A stretch of DNA of 64,000 nucleotides from Diabrotica undecimpunctata (lineage: Eukaryota > Arthropoda > Insecta > Coleoptera > Chrysomelidae). Of the stretch, positions 1 to 10,739 are shown piece by piece. Each line of letters opens with the position of its first letter. Positions within the stretch are counted from its first letter, which is position 1. The DNA is taken from assembly GCF_040954645.1 (NCBI RefSeq), contig NC_092806.1, forward strand, positions 79,047,141-79,111,140, in the 5' to 3' direction. The notes below the pieces were generated by a model. The model was not told the origin of the DNA, did no database searches, and saw nothing but the letters and a program-made list of their open reading frames with translations. The translations under genes and the position numbers were made by a program.

Positions 1-1090
1 CAATAGTCAATAGTGAATAGTCAAGAGCAGAAGAATTCCAAGGAAATATACCGCATGCCCTAAACCCACTTCTGATAACATCTGGATTTAACCTATCTAT
101 AGCAGATTTTAAAACAGGGGCAAACTGTACTTTCGTTAACACTTTTTGGGGGTTGTCTCTCCTAAACTGAAGCACAGCTTTGTTCCAAAAAGTTTTTAGA
201 GGCTTAAATGCAGCCACATCCGCTGGTTGCAATAATCTCGTGGCATTAGGATATAAAGCTACTAAAATAATTTTTAAATCTGTACAAAGTTGACTTGTCT
301 GTACAGTTAAATGGGTTTTATGCCAATCAACAAAAAGTATCACCGGACGTGTAATATTATTTCGATCTAAATAAGGGTTAAATTATATTTCCAATATATT
401 CATAAAAGTTTTTGTTGTCCATCCAACCATTTTCAGTTAAACCAATACCCCACGAATTCGGCACAGCACTTAGTATATCATTTGGCAATCTTTTATGGGG
501 ATAAATTATCATAGGAGGTAAAATATTGCCTAGTGCAGAGAATGTGAACAAAACTGTTAAGTTAACCTTTGGGTTATGCTCAATTTTATAGACGTTTCTG
601 GAACCCTTCATAGCCAAAACCATTTTATTTTTAGGACATAGATAAAAACATGTCTCGTCACCATTGAAGATTCTTGTTGGGTCTTGAAGAACGTCTGAAA
701 GTCCTTTTTTATTTAGATAAGATTTTATGTTGTCAAACCATTTGGTAATATCCCTTTGGTTAATGTTGCTCTAGGGTTACTCTCTAAAAATGATTTAAAG
801 GAGTCCTTAATGTCGTCAACACGAACAGGAAATCCTCTATTTTGACAATAAAAAACCCAGAGTTTCAGTTGTTCCTCTTCATTCTTCGAAAGAAATGGAT
901 CTGGTCCATGGGTTATCTTGTAATGAAATTTTTTAGTTTTCCGGTAACTTATAGTGGCTCTGAGAATATTAAAAATTCTTGAGGCTTCTCGCTCACTCAT
1001 ACCATTTTTAATTAACTCTAACGCTTTTTTAACATCGTCTTCGGAATACTTTTTTTTATAATTGTTTTCAGTTTTAGATCGTTTTGGCAT
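1..1090 (-). pseudogene. pogo/Tigger-type DDE transposase, broken and cut by the window edge
   Basis: A cut-and-paste transposase gene reading leftwards from an ATG at 1090. The N-terminus (1090-725) carries a psq-type helix-turn-helix (around YSEDDVKKALELIKNGMSER) followed by a CENP-B-like DNA-binding stretch. The DDE core follows: FNGDETCF near 680 holds the first Asp, VILFVDWHKTHLT near 330 the second, and LLQPADVAAF near 220 probably the third. Two frameshifts are visible, one near 755 (after ATLTKG) and one near 368 (after FYEYIGNI), so no full-length product can be made. Reading continues to base 1, so the C-terminus lies outside. The domain order matches the pogo/Tigger branch of Tc1/mariner; a domesticated host gene is unlikely given the breaks. 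Confidence 0.85.
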
Positions 1091-1700
1091 ATTTTCTAAA
1101 ACAATTTATAATAATTAGTTATTGGCCACATATAAAACACTAGTTATTAACATATGTCAATCACTAGATTCTTACAAAATCTAATGTTTCAGTTATTGGC
1201 CTAGATGGCCATTGGATGGCCATGGATACATTGATAATTTCATGCATTAGTAGTTGGCCACCTTAAAATTTACGTTATTTGTATAAATAACGTTATATTC
1301 GTTATGCAGTTTGGGACAGGACATAAACTATATTCTCACAAAAACATAAAATATAAAGTAGAAAGTAAATTGCAGTATATAGTACTTACCGACCAACACA
1401 AGTTTCTATAGGTAAATAACAAAATTTCGGTTGCAAACTAGCGGCACAGAACAGTGTCTCATTCAACATCGAATACAGACTAAAATTTAATGGTTATCTT
1501 GAAACTAGATGTGTCATACTCTAGGAGACATGTTGCCAAACTTAAAAAAAGTAGTTAGAATTAACAAAATACCAACATTTTCCTAATTCTAATCAAAACA
1601 TATTAGTAGGCCAATAACTAGCACATGACCAACAACTGGTGCATTTAGTGCAAATTTTTATGTTTGGTAGTTGTCCCAATGTCACTGTCAACAACAATTT
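1091..1700. repeat. Subterminal repeats flanking the pogo-type transposase
   Basis: Non-coding stretch upstream of the transposase. The motif AGTTATTGGCC or close variants occurs at 1117-1127, 1191-1201 and 1251-1260 (+ strand) and inverted at 1609-1620 and 1627-1640; a weaker form is at 1665-1675. Clustered, mixed-orientation copies of one 11-12 nt motif next to a transposase are typical of transposase-binding sites in terminal regions. The outer end of the element is not certain; I infer that it lies between about 1600 and 1690. Confidence 0.5.
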
Positions 1701-1756
1701 GAACTAATTTTAAGTACATCAGATCTACTATTGCCTTTTACCTTAGTGTTCTGTGG

Positions 1757-2545
1757 TTTTACTCAGAATAACTATTCCGCTGTCGATTTCCTAATGTAGA
1801 ACGCTCGAAAGGTTATTCGCTCGGTGCGTGAACATGGTAGGGGTACTTTGAAACGATGCCAGCGTGCGTAGCGGCGAAATATGACAGAATTGGACCTACC
1901 TTTTTACGCATAAATTTTATCATAAATGTGTGCAAATACATAGTGCGTATTTAACTGTGCTAATAATAGCAAAAATGGTAAGTGTAGTTTTTATAGGTTC
2001 CCAAAGATTACATATAAATTAGAGAAAAGAAAAAGATGGATCCGTGCTATTAATATGAAAAAATTGAAATAGGAAAAATTTAAATAATTTACCTTAAATG
2101 ATATTTTGTAAGGCTTCAAGCTAACTGCAGAGTGCCTGATGACTTTAGTTTTTATATCATAACTTTTACTATTACTGTTTTTAAATATATACTCTTTCAC
2201 GTGAAAAACTTGATTTGCCAGTACTAGATTTTTTCCTTTCTTTTCCGTTTGTGGTTGAAAAGATATATTATGATGCATTTTGAGAAACCCAGTTTTTAAT
2301 ACTAGATTTATGTTGTACATAAACTGAAAAAATATAATTAAAAAGTTAATTATTAATAATTGTCAATTTCGCATGTATTTAACAATGTCATATGTTTAAC
2401 CTGAAAATTGGTAGGTCCAAAACTGTCAGATGAAGGCGGTAGGTGTCGCGTCAGTCACGCACGAAGCGAATACTTGGAATAAACTCAAGTATACTCAGAA
2501 TAATAATTATTCTCCAATTCATACTTGGATTGTAGAACCGGCCCT
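1757..2545. mobile_element. MITE-like non-autonomous DNA element with long imperfect inverted arms
   Basis: The left arm (about 1757-1905) and right arm (about 2405-2545) are inverted relatives. Shared blocks include GTGCGTGA preceded by TATTCGCT, and GACAG..TTGGACCTACC. Outside these blocks the arms are only loosely similar, so the copy is old or the arms are mosaics. The interior (1906-2404) has no convincing coding sequence. I cannot assign a superfamily; the outer end near 2526-2545 contains GGGCCGGTTCTACAATCC, which looks like a DNA-transposon terminus. The boundaries are approximate. Confidence 0.4.
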
Positions 2546-3050
2546 CAGTTACTGTGTAATCCACAAAATCGCTCAGTATAGATTTTACTGAAATATTGTT
2601 TAATTGATTTGATTCTGTATATTTAGGAATTATGATTCTTGGTTTTCTTATCAAATTTGTGTACGGAAATTTATAAATTGGTAGTAATTTATTTTTGTGT
2701 AATTCTGTATACATAACTCCTGGTTTCAATAAATGCATCTGTAAGTGGGTGTGAATTTTTATTTTCCAATATTTATTAGTTAAGTTTTCTATCTTTGATA
2801 ATACAAGAGTACTGTTAAAAGGTCTGACTCAGTGTTTCTTATCTTTATACAGTATTTTTGTGCTAATAGTTGTCTACGTAATTCTAATAGGATTTCATTA
2901 CGTTCTGTTAGCATAACGATTGTTGGAGTTGATACCATTGCAGTTAAACATATTCTTCTGTATTACACACGATCTAATATTTTTAAATTCGTATAGCTTG
3001 TTGATCCATCTATCTAACACCCGTAGTCACGACTGAATACTCATACAATG
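2546..3050 (-). pseudogene. Decayed LINE ORF2 fragment (between RT and RNase H)
   Basis: On the minus strand, pieces in shifting frames resemble the region after the palm of I-group LINE reverse transcriptases: AMVSTPTIVMLTERNEILL, then LLLELRRQLLAQKYCIKIRN, then a reading frame covering 2738-2560. The order and the run of LxLRRxxLAxKYxxK match the equivalent part of the better-preserved LINE at 29579-30841 (WIRREYLLQSY). Stops and frameshifts are frequent. This is an old fragment; the assignment rests on short motifs only. Confidence 0.45.
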
Positions 3051-4566
3051 CTTATTCTAGTTCATGAAAGCAATGTTACAATCCATTTTTATAATAATTA
3101 ATGTAAACAATTTTGTTTTTTCACCTTGAATTATTATTTTGTTATTAATGTTTTTGCGTAGATTTTAGAATTTTGACTAGTGTTATAAAACTATTACAAT
3201 AATGTGAATTCAATTTTTGCAATGTCTATCACTTTGTAATTTAAAATTATTTCATTAATAAACAGCCCAGAACGGGTGAACTGATTGAAAAAAACATTCT
3301 CAGTTATATAAAAAGACAGATAACAATGGTGTGTGTATAAAAATGAATAAATAAAATAAATAGTAGGTACTATTTATTCAAGTTTTGTTAATTATTGATC
3401 CTTTTTCCCAATGCATAGATTTGTCCCCGAATATGTTACCTTTGGTTGTGGCATATCAATCTGTTTATTTGTTTCAAAAATATTCTCAAAAAACCATACA
3501 CACAAATTTACTATATTTTTAAATGCCATTTTAAAGATTAAAAAAAAATGAAAATTTAATGTTCACAAAACATACATAAAACCATTGTTTAAAAAGATTT
3601 TATTTTTTAAACAACGATAAAACTCTTTACTAAAAATAAACCTCCGGATGAGTCTTCTTAGACTATGGCAATTGATTCTTTTTAATTAAATATTTAATCA
3701 TTTTCTTACAAATCAAATAAACAAATTAAATAGATTACTGACCGATTTAGATTTAGCAAGTCTCAAATTATAGAAAAAAATTTTAAATATTCATCCGAAA
3801 TAGTTATATGTCACAAGACGAATACAATGGTTCATAATAATAAGCGTTTTATTTAAATCTTATATTTTCCTCATAGGTAAAATGAAAATATACACAGATG
3901 AAAATATACTCGAGTAGAACTCTGCATACAGTTAAATTTCTGTTATTAGTTTTTGAAATTTATTACTGGAGGCCACCACCTGACGACAGATGGAAAGTCA
4001 AAAACTTCTCTGCTAAAGCTTGTCTAACTATTCTTAAACAATTATTTTACTATACACCAAACAAATGGTGATGGCCCAAAAGCTATTTTGTAAATGGTAA
4101 TCTTTCTTTTTTTTAATTTAAAATCTATAGACGATTACACAATTTCAAAAACATAAACATAAAACATTTGATTTATAGTTTCACGTTGTTTTGTTTTATT
4201 TTTCATGGTGAGTAATTGTTAGTTTATAGACACTTCCAGTCTGTCAAAATGTAACTAACTTCACAAAGAAAAAATAATTGCAAAATTTATGACTTAAACT
4301 GGAATTAGTGAACCGGGTATACATACTATTTTAATTTTATTTTCACTCTGCTATTTGTTATTTTATATATTACTAATAACAGTACGCAAATGTAATTTAA
4401 GTTTTGTGTACTATTTACACTGTTAGTTCATTTTATTTTCAGTGGTTATTTTTAGGTTACGTTTATTGTCATAAAATTCTATACAATATTAGAATAAAAT
4501 AAAAAACAGGTGGGCTTTACTTAGTTCATTTTTATATTTATCTTGATTTTATTTAATTATTTTTTA
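3051..4566. other. AT-rich non-coding stretch, nothing recognised
   Basis: About 1.5 kb of very AT-rich sequence with stops in all frames and no terminal repeats, tandem arrays or protein motifs that I can identify. It may hold old TE debris or host intergenic DNA. Confidence 0.6.
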
Positions 4567-4620
4567 AAAGGTAAAAGAAATAATAAGTTAGACTTACTCA
4601 CAATCAATTTAATTTAACTA

Positions 4621-4674
4621 ATCGGACGACCGGTTTCGCTTTCTATAATATGCAAAGCATCTTCAGGTCACGAT
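4621..4674 (-). ncRNA. Hammerhead ribozyme motif, left arm of family A
   Basis: Minus-strand copy of the motif described at 5753-5806, with the same core (CUGAAGA ... GAAA), the same GCUUU/AAAGC stem II and the same short ACC/GGU stem III. As part of the inverted repeat it is not an independent confirmation of structure. Confidence 0.7.
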
Positions 4675-5189
4675 ACAAAGTTAAAATGCTGAAAATAATA
4701 ATCCCATATTAGGGTGTTGTCTAATAAAGATAAAAACAAAGATAAAAACATAGGTAGGTGATATAAATTATATAAATTACAGTAATTATGCCAATATTAC
4801 ATGTCTGTGGTTTTATAAATGAATAAAATGTTTAAGCAGACAAGGTACGACCCACAAATTAGTAACATAGTCTATTAAACTGTAATGAATTAATAAATAA
4901 ACCAATAAATAAACATTACTTACATGCCGGTACTCTATTAGTTGCTGGTTGAAAGAACATGGTTCAAACTATATTGGATTGTAGATTGGAGAGCTCAGGT
5001 CAACTATTGTAATTATTTAACAATAAACGGGGAAGTTCTTGAGGAGACAGATTGTATGATCTTCAATGGATGTACAGATTGTGTGGGTGTGCAATAGTAT
5101 AATCTTGTAGTTATCAAAATTTCTTTGATAAAGTTGTTGCAATATTCGGCAAATTATTGTAAAGTCCAAAAATTTTTATGTTAAAATTA

Positions 5190-5233
<44 letters not shown>

Positions 5234-5752
5234 GACTACAAAAAAAAAAAAAAATTTTTGGACTTTACAATAATTTGCCGAATATTGCAACAACTTTATC
5301 AAAGAAATTTTGATAACTACAAGATTATACTATTGCACACCCACACAATCTGTACATCCATTGAAGATCATACAATCTGTCTCCTCAAGAACTTCCCCGT
5401 TTATTGTTAAATAATTACAATAGTTGACCTGAGCTCTCCAATCTACAATCCAATATAGTTTGAACCATGTTCTTTCAACCAGCAACTAATAGAGTACCGG
5501 CATGTAAGTAATGTTTATTTATTGGTTTATTTATTTATTCATTACAGTTTAATAGACTATGTTACTAATTTGTGGGTCGTACCTTGTCTGCTTAAACATT
5601 TTATTCATTTATAAAACCACAGACATGTAATATTGGCATAATTACTGTAATTTATATAATTTATATCACCTACCTATGTTTTTATCTTTGTTTTTATCTT
5701 TATTAGACAACACCCTAATATGGGATTATTATTTTCAGCATTTTAACTTTGT

Positions 5753-5806
5753 ATCGTGACCTGAAGATGCTTTGCATATTATAGAAAGCGAAACCGGTCG
5801 TCCGAT
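5753..5806 (+). ncRNA. Hammerhead ribozyme motif, right arm of family A
   Basis: The full hammerhead layout can be drawn by hand. Stem I: AUCG-U-GAC (5753-5760) pairs with GUC-CGAU (5800-5806), with one bulged U. Core box: CUGAAGA (5761-5767). One extra U (5768). Stem II: GCUUU (5769-5773) with AAAGC (5785-5789). Then GAAA (5790-5793). Stem III: ACC/GGU (5793-5798) with no loop, a self-complementary form that would favour dimers. The cleavage-site C is 5799. Classical hammerheads start stem II directly after CUGANGA; here one nucleotide intervenes. Hammerheads are known in Penelope-like elements, where they would process the element RNA. Activity is not shown by sequence alone. Confidence 0.75.
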
Positions 5807-5861
5807 TAGTTAAATTAAATTGATTGTGAGTAAGTCTAACTTATTATTTCTTTTACCTTTT

Positions 5862-5896
5862 GAAATGGACTCACACAAGCAACACATTCATGATTT
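5862..5896 (+). repeat. Short tail beyond the family A inverted repeat
   Basis: About 35 nt (starting GAAATGGACTCACACAAGC) follow the right arm and recur in inverse orientation at 25544-25577 next to the third family A copy, but are absent beside the left arm at 4567. Penelope elements are known to carry a short extra tail at one end; this could be the equivalent. The assignment is tentative. Confidence 0.45.
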
Positions 5897-5996
5897 GAAT
5901 TATTTTTTAAATTGTTCTAAAGCGTATCAATGAAATACTTAACTCCGTTAAATAAATTGAACATAATAGTGGCCAGGTCAGCTAGTATGTATAAAA

Positions 5997-5998
<2 letters not shown>

Positions 5999-6045
<47 letters not shown>
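5999..6045. repeat. (TA)n microsatellite
   Basis: Uninterrupted TA dinucleotide array that directly abuts the left terminal repeat of the Tc1 element; a second, shorter array (7654-7677) abuts its right end. Confidence 0.95.
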
Positions 6046-6048
<3 letters not shown>

Positions 6049-7653
6049 TCGCGATCATAAAATCCGGGTCACCTTGAAAATCACCGATATTTCATTTTTA
6101 ACGAGCTTTATCGTAAATAATAATAACACAAATACAAACTAATGCATGTTTCTGGGAATTGTTGTTGGCTTAGCGGTTTCCTTTGCAACAAAGAATTTCA
6201 ATAGTGCCGATTTCGCGGGAAAGCGCACACTTCCCAAAATGAACGGTGTAACTGCCGCTTGTTTTAAATGTCTCATTTGTGCTTCGACTTTCTGTTCAAA
6301 CGCAACGAACAAACGTTTATTATTGCCACCATTAGTGTTTATTAGTGCCATTATTAGTGTTTATTATTGTTTATTTTTTGCCAGAAATACCCTTGACTGT
6401 TATTGAAACGGCACAAATTGTTGCGCTTGTGAAAGACGGTCACACTCAACGGCAAGTCGCAAGAACTCTTGGCGTAAGCCTTTCTACGCTTCAACGCTTT
6501 CAGGAGAAGGGTTTGCTATCCAGACGACCTGGCTCTGGACGAAGAAGAATGACCACGGTACGAGATGACCGTTTTCTTGTGTTTCAGGCTTTACGAAACC
6601 TGACGTCAACTGCGATTATGCATCGAAATCGTCTACAGGAAGTACGAAATCGCAATGTTAGCGTTGCAACAGTCAGGAGAAGATTTAGTTCTTTTGGAGT
6701 ATCTTCTCGGGTAATGGCTACAGGACCGCCACTTCGCCTGGCGCATCGAGTTGCACGACTAACTTTTGCTCGACAATATGCGCATTTGGGAATTAACGAT
6801 TCTAGCAAAGAGTTATTCTCAGATGAATCCCGTTTCTGCCTAACTGGATCCGATGGACGTGTAAGAGTTTGGAGGAGAACCGGTGAATGATTTTCACAAG
6901 CTTGCATTGCTCCAAGAATGCCATTTGGTGGAGGCTCGGTCATGGCTTGGTGAGGTGTATCTTTCGACTTCCGCACAGAATTACCCTTCATCGAAAATGG
7001 GTCCTTAACTGCATGAAGGGACATTACGGAGATTCTGGAAGAACATGTTATGCATACCATGGCAAGGCTTGGAGAAAACGTCATTTTTATGCAGAACAAC
7101 GCGCGAACGCACGTTGCCACGATCAGTTTGCAATACTTGGACGAGGTTGGAATTACGAGGTTACCCTGGCCAGCTAGGTCTCCGGACCTGAATCCCATCG
7201 AACATATCTGGGACGATTTGAAAAAGCGTATTCAACCCCTAACATCTCCTCCTAACAACGGACAGGAGCTTAAGGATCTGTTAGTGAGAGAGTGGAATAA
7301 CATACCACAACATGTAATCCGGAGAAAAATTGAGAGTATGCCCCGTCGTCTGCAAAAGGTCATTAGAGCAAGTGGAGGCAATACACGATATTAATCATTG
7401 AAATTTCACTGACATTTTACCACGTTCTGTATTTTCCATTTTTTTCGTATGCCTGTTTTATCAACAATTTTGTTTGTTTTCTGCTTTTTCAATAAAAACA
7501 ATAAAAAACCGATTTTTTTTTCTTTTAAAACAAACATTGATGACAAATAAAACATACGTTAGCCTAAAAAAAAAGGTTATTACTGCACCAGAGGCAAAAA
7601 TATTCCAAAAACTTGAAATTTTCAAGGTGACCCGGATTTTATGATCGCGAGTG
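6046..7653 (+). mobile_element. Tc1-type transposon with 36-bp perfect terminal inverted repeats
   Basis: The terminal repeats at 6046-6081 and 7618-7653 match perfectly and begin CACTCGCGATCATAAAATCC. The 1608-bp unit is flanked by TA on both sides (6044-6045 and 7654-7655), the expected target duplication, inside a TA array. It holds one transposase gene on the + strand. Intact termini with a dead transposase mean the copy could only be moved in trans. Confidence 0.93.
6384..7394 (+). pseudogene. Tc1 family transposase, inactivated by stops and a catalytic substitution
   Basis: One reading frame from about 6384 to the stop at 7392-7394. The N-terminal helix-turn-helix region (IETAQIVALVKDGHTQRQVA) is followed by a second DNA-binding domain and the DD34E core: FSDESRF (first Asp), MQNNARTH (second position) and SPDLNPIEHIW (the Glu). 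Family members have D where this copy has the first N of QNNAR, so a catalytic Asp is lost. Three in-frame TGA codons lie at 6888-6890, 6951-6953 and 7014-7016 with no frameshift; at least two look like CGA or GGA changed to TGA. The expected initiator appears as ATA, suggesting a lost ATG; an upstream GTG at 6345 keeps the frame open but is unlikely to be the start. Confidence 0.9.
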
Positions 7654-7677
7654 TATATATATATATATATATATATA

Positions 7678-9221
7678 CAGGGTGCGGTAGATAAACGGCC
7701 AATTAGAAATATCTCGAGAACTAAAGGTAACTGAATCATAAAATCTGGTACTGGTTTTGAAGAGTGACCTATTTAATGAAAATATTTTCATCTATTTGCT
7801 ACTCTTCTAATGAATCACATACTGAGCCACCTTGTATGTGATTCATTATTTTAAAAACATAATGTTTTAAACAGTTTTTTATTATCGATCCGTATTAGTA
7901 TTCCCTATAACTATCTCTTGCCGTTTTCAAATAAATTAACTATATACATTTTTGTAACAAAAAAATATTTTTTTCGCAGGCTATGTTCTAGCAGGTGCTA
8001 GCTTTATAATGAATTAAATGTTCAAAATGTTACCCATCAACATCTAATCATTTATGAATTCTTTTATTCATATTTTCATTAGTAGCTCTTGATATTGATT
8101 CTTTAGCTATTTCGTTAGGAACTTTATTTATTGCAGCTTTCTCATTAGTGAAAGGTTTAAATAACACCTTATTTATTACATATCTAGTAATCTAAGGGTG
8201 ACAACGGGATCTTGGTGACCAGAGAAACGGATGTTTATTAGCTATCCGTCTATCGCTAAATATTCGACTCCTCGAATATTGTGAGCCGGTGCTCCATCTT
8301 GTTAAAATCAAGCCTCGATACCCTTATTATTATGTAAAGCGTGTAGTGCTGGTACAATTACTTGCCGTAAAATCTTACAGTACCGCTCTTAGTTTAAATT
8401 CTCTCGTCATAAATCAGGAGACCGACTATCCCACGTTAGCTGAGGATTTTTGTCACTCCAGAAGTGACCGTTATGACGGTTAAAAATTCCATTTTTTGTA
8501 AACTTCGATTCATTACACCAAATAATTTGTTTGTAAAATCTTAATTTTGGCATTACATTAAAACCCATTCACAAAATTATACACGTCTTACATAATCTCC
8601 AAGATGTAAATTTTGAGCTAGTGTATACGAATAAAGGGTCCAATGATGTTTTTTAAAACTTTGTGAATTAATCGAGTCGATACCTGTAACAATTGCTCAC
8701 ATTACCGTAAGAATGAATTTGGATTAGCTGCAAAATATCCCAGGATATCTGTGTGTAAGTCTTTATTATCAACGTGGGTCTCTTTACTTAAACACTAACC
8801 AAACTGGAAACAATTGTTCACTAAACGTTTTACAGTTTTATGATTTGGTCGAAGCTTCTCAGGATATCTTCTGTTACACTCAACGTAAATTACAATTAAA
8901 TTCTAAAAATCGTCATTTGTATATCCTAAATGAGCCATTATTATTTTGTCCAGAAAATTGGGCAAATTATTATTATAAATGTCACTCATGACATACAACA
9001 AGGTTACTATTAAACATTAACAATAGCTGATATTTTTGTCAGAATATCCCATAGACTACTTGATAAATAAATTTTTTGTGACAAAAATGTACAAAGTTAA
9101 TTTATTTGAAAACTGCAAGAGATTGGTATAGAGAATACTAATACAGATCTATAGTGAAAAACATATTTTTCAGGCGAAAATTTAGGATGACGGTTTTATA
9201 CCAATTGTTGACAGCACCCTG
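7678..9221 (-). mobile_element. Decayed mariner-like element
   Basis: The ends are CAGGGTGCGG at 7678 and the inverted CAGCACCCTG at 9212-9221, with TA directly outside each end (7676-7677, 9222-9223). Similarity between the termini fades after about 10 bp. The length of 1544 bp and the remnant transposase on the minus strand fit a mariner-like element of the group whose transposases begin with a MA(H/Y)xTNxE-type N-terminus. Confidence 0.65.
8020..8945 (-). pseudogene. Mariner-like transposase remnant
   Basis: Minus-strand reading begins MAHLGYTNDDF near 8940 and runs through YVECNRRYPEKLRPNHKTVK (N-terminal HTH region), then DILGYFAANPNSFLR, and ends near 8030 with LDVDG.HFEHL, the usual C-terminal signature of this transposase group. 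Many stops and frameshifts occur, and no catalytic triad can be followed. The related but separate copy at 17150-18055 supports the family assignment. Confidence 0.6.
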
Positions 9222-9222
9222 T

Positions 9223-9460
9223 ATAATGAAAAAGACAACTTTACACTGTAAACGATAATGCTGTATCTGATTAATAAATTCCTAAGGAATTTCAACTTTT
9301 ATTCAAATTACATTAGAGGATATTAAACTTTATATAAATGGTAGAAAAGTGTAATGGTTCACAATAGGTATAAGGAAATATTAACCAAAACATGGTTACA
9401 ATAATGTGAATATTTCTAAAATTAAATATATAGGGTGTCCCATTAAAAAAACTAACGATA

Positions 9461-9540
<80 letters not shown>

Positions 9541-10479
9541 TATTTGATACATACATTTGATATTAATTAATATTCTCTTAAATTAGGAAATTATTCTTCT
9601 TATGTTAGCTCAACGGAATTTACAATAACAGTGGAATGCTGTAATATAAGCTGGTCTACAAGCTCGGTTCTTGATAAGTAGATACACACTCGGTTATTTT
9701 AGATTTTCAATGCAAAACAAACATTTGTGGGATTAACGATGTCTTACTTCAACGTAGATTAGGATGAGGATGTATAATCATTGCTTTTTCTTTTTTTTTT
9801 TTGGAAAAATAGGTTGAGGTCTTGTTTTAGCTATAGCAACATAAGAAGCTGCTGGTTTATTGTTTTCTCTGTTATTTGTTAACATTATGGATTTTGTTAC
9901 AGTTGAAATAGTTTGTTCAATTTTGTTGTCCTTGTAGTCAAAAGCAACAAGATGATGAGGAGTAGGATTATCTACCACTGTAATTATTGACCAGTGTCTA
10001 GATAGCAACAAACACCCTTGAATATAACTGGTTGTCTATAAAATAGGCGTGAAGCGAAAGGTAACTTGAAATGTAGTAATATTTCACCAATGAGTACAAA
10101 AAAGGTTTAAAGATAAACAAATAAACAGTCCCATGCAACAGTTATAGTCAGATTGTAGGTAACACTTTTACTTTTATGTTTAAATGTCCAAAAATTAGTC
10201 AATTTACAATCCAAATATTCACTTTAAAACTAAAATAATGATTCTCAGCATACAGAACGACCTTCATACATTCAGAACCATAGAACCAATGAGACAAAAA
10301 TTTAATGTCATTTTCAGTATTGATTTACAATATTTATTCCATTTACTTGATACGTGAGATAGTTTAAAACATTTTAATCGATTAATGTTTATATACTTTA
10401 ACTTTATTTCATTTAAAATTCCTGCTAAATCGATTATCTTCTGAAAGCATTTTTGAAAAAGCTTTTATTTTAAATTGGC
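9223..10479. other. Non-coding stretch with a TE end and a (TA)n array
   Basis: It contains TAGGGTGTCCCATTAAAA at about 9430, which looks like one terminus of another mariner-like element, followed by the TA array at 9463-9534. A minus-strand frame at 10011-9778 is open for 77 codons but resembles nothing I know and ends in a lysine run encoded by a T-rich tract, so I do not call it a gene. Confidence 0.5.
9463..9534. repeat. (TA)n microsatellite
   Basis: Pure TA dinucleotide array, 36 units, next to the TE-like terminus at about 9430. Confidence 0.95.
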
Positions 10480-10692
10480 TTGTCTTCTCAGAGCATTAAG
10501 GTTTTATCAATAATTTGCAAGAAATTGCGTACCAACGCATGGTATAACGGTGATTCGGCATTTATAGATAGTATTTTTAAAGATAATATTATAAAAACAA
10601 TACCCAGTTACCTACTCTCGTCTGTAAGACATAAAATTAACTTCTTTTTATCCGAATGTAGGACTCCTCGTAGAGTAATCCCCGAGTATTAA
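10480..10692 (+). other. Possible terminal exon of an unknown gene
   Basis: An open stretch (about 65 codons) ends at TAA 10690-10692. It is preceded by a pyrimidine-rich tract and AG (TTGTCTTCTCAG, ending at 10490), as at a 3' splice site, and is followed within 20 nt by AATAAA. The peptide (for example KLRTNAWYNGDSAFIDSIFK) is not low complexity and not TE-like to my eye, but I do not recognise it. It could equally be a chance frame. There is no upstream exon that I can tie to it. Confidence 0.22.
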
Positions 10693-10739
10693 AACGATAT
10701 CCATGCAATAAATAAATGTATCTATATAAATATATATAT

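Larger units (their letters stand above)
4567..5861. repeat. 612-bp inverted repeat of a PLE-type terminal sequence (family A)
   Basis: The arms are 4567-5178 and 5250-5861, nearly identical and in opposite orientation, separated by an A-rich spacer (5179-5249). The sequence is non-coding. Each arm carries a hammerhead motif close to its outer end (4621-4674 minus, 5753-5806 plus), so the two copies point away from each other and are joined at their inner, truncated ends. A third copy at 25544-26342 contains about 170 bp (near 26055-26235) absent from both arms. I place it with Penelope-like elements because of the hammerhead, the head-to-head arrangement and a short extra tail (5862-5896) also present at 25544-25577. 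No RT is attached here, so the PLE identity is an inference. Confidence 0.7.

Noticed and set aside
1991..2320. 109-codon minus-strand frame inside the MITE-like element
   Set aside because: Lys/Phe/Asn-rich, no motif, AT-driven; no support as a gene.
5114..5302. Minus-strand open frame across the centre of the inverted repeat
   Set aside because: It is Phe/Asn homopolymer produced by A/T runs within non-coding inverted sequence.
6146..6406. Open frame upstream of the Tc1 transposase
   Set aside because: It lies in the element's 5' non-coding region, overlaps frames on both strands and resembles no protein.
9778..10011. 77-codon minus-strand frame
   Set aside because: No recognisable domain, a terminal Lys run from a T-rich tract and no supporting signals.
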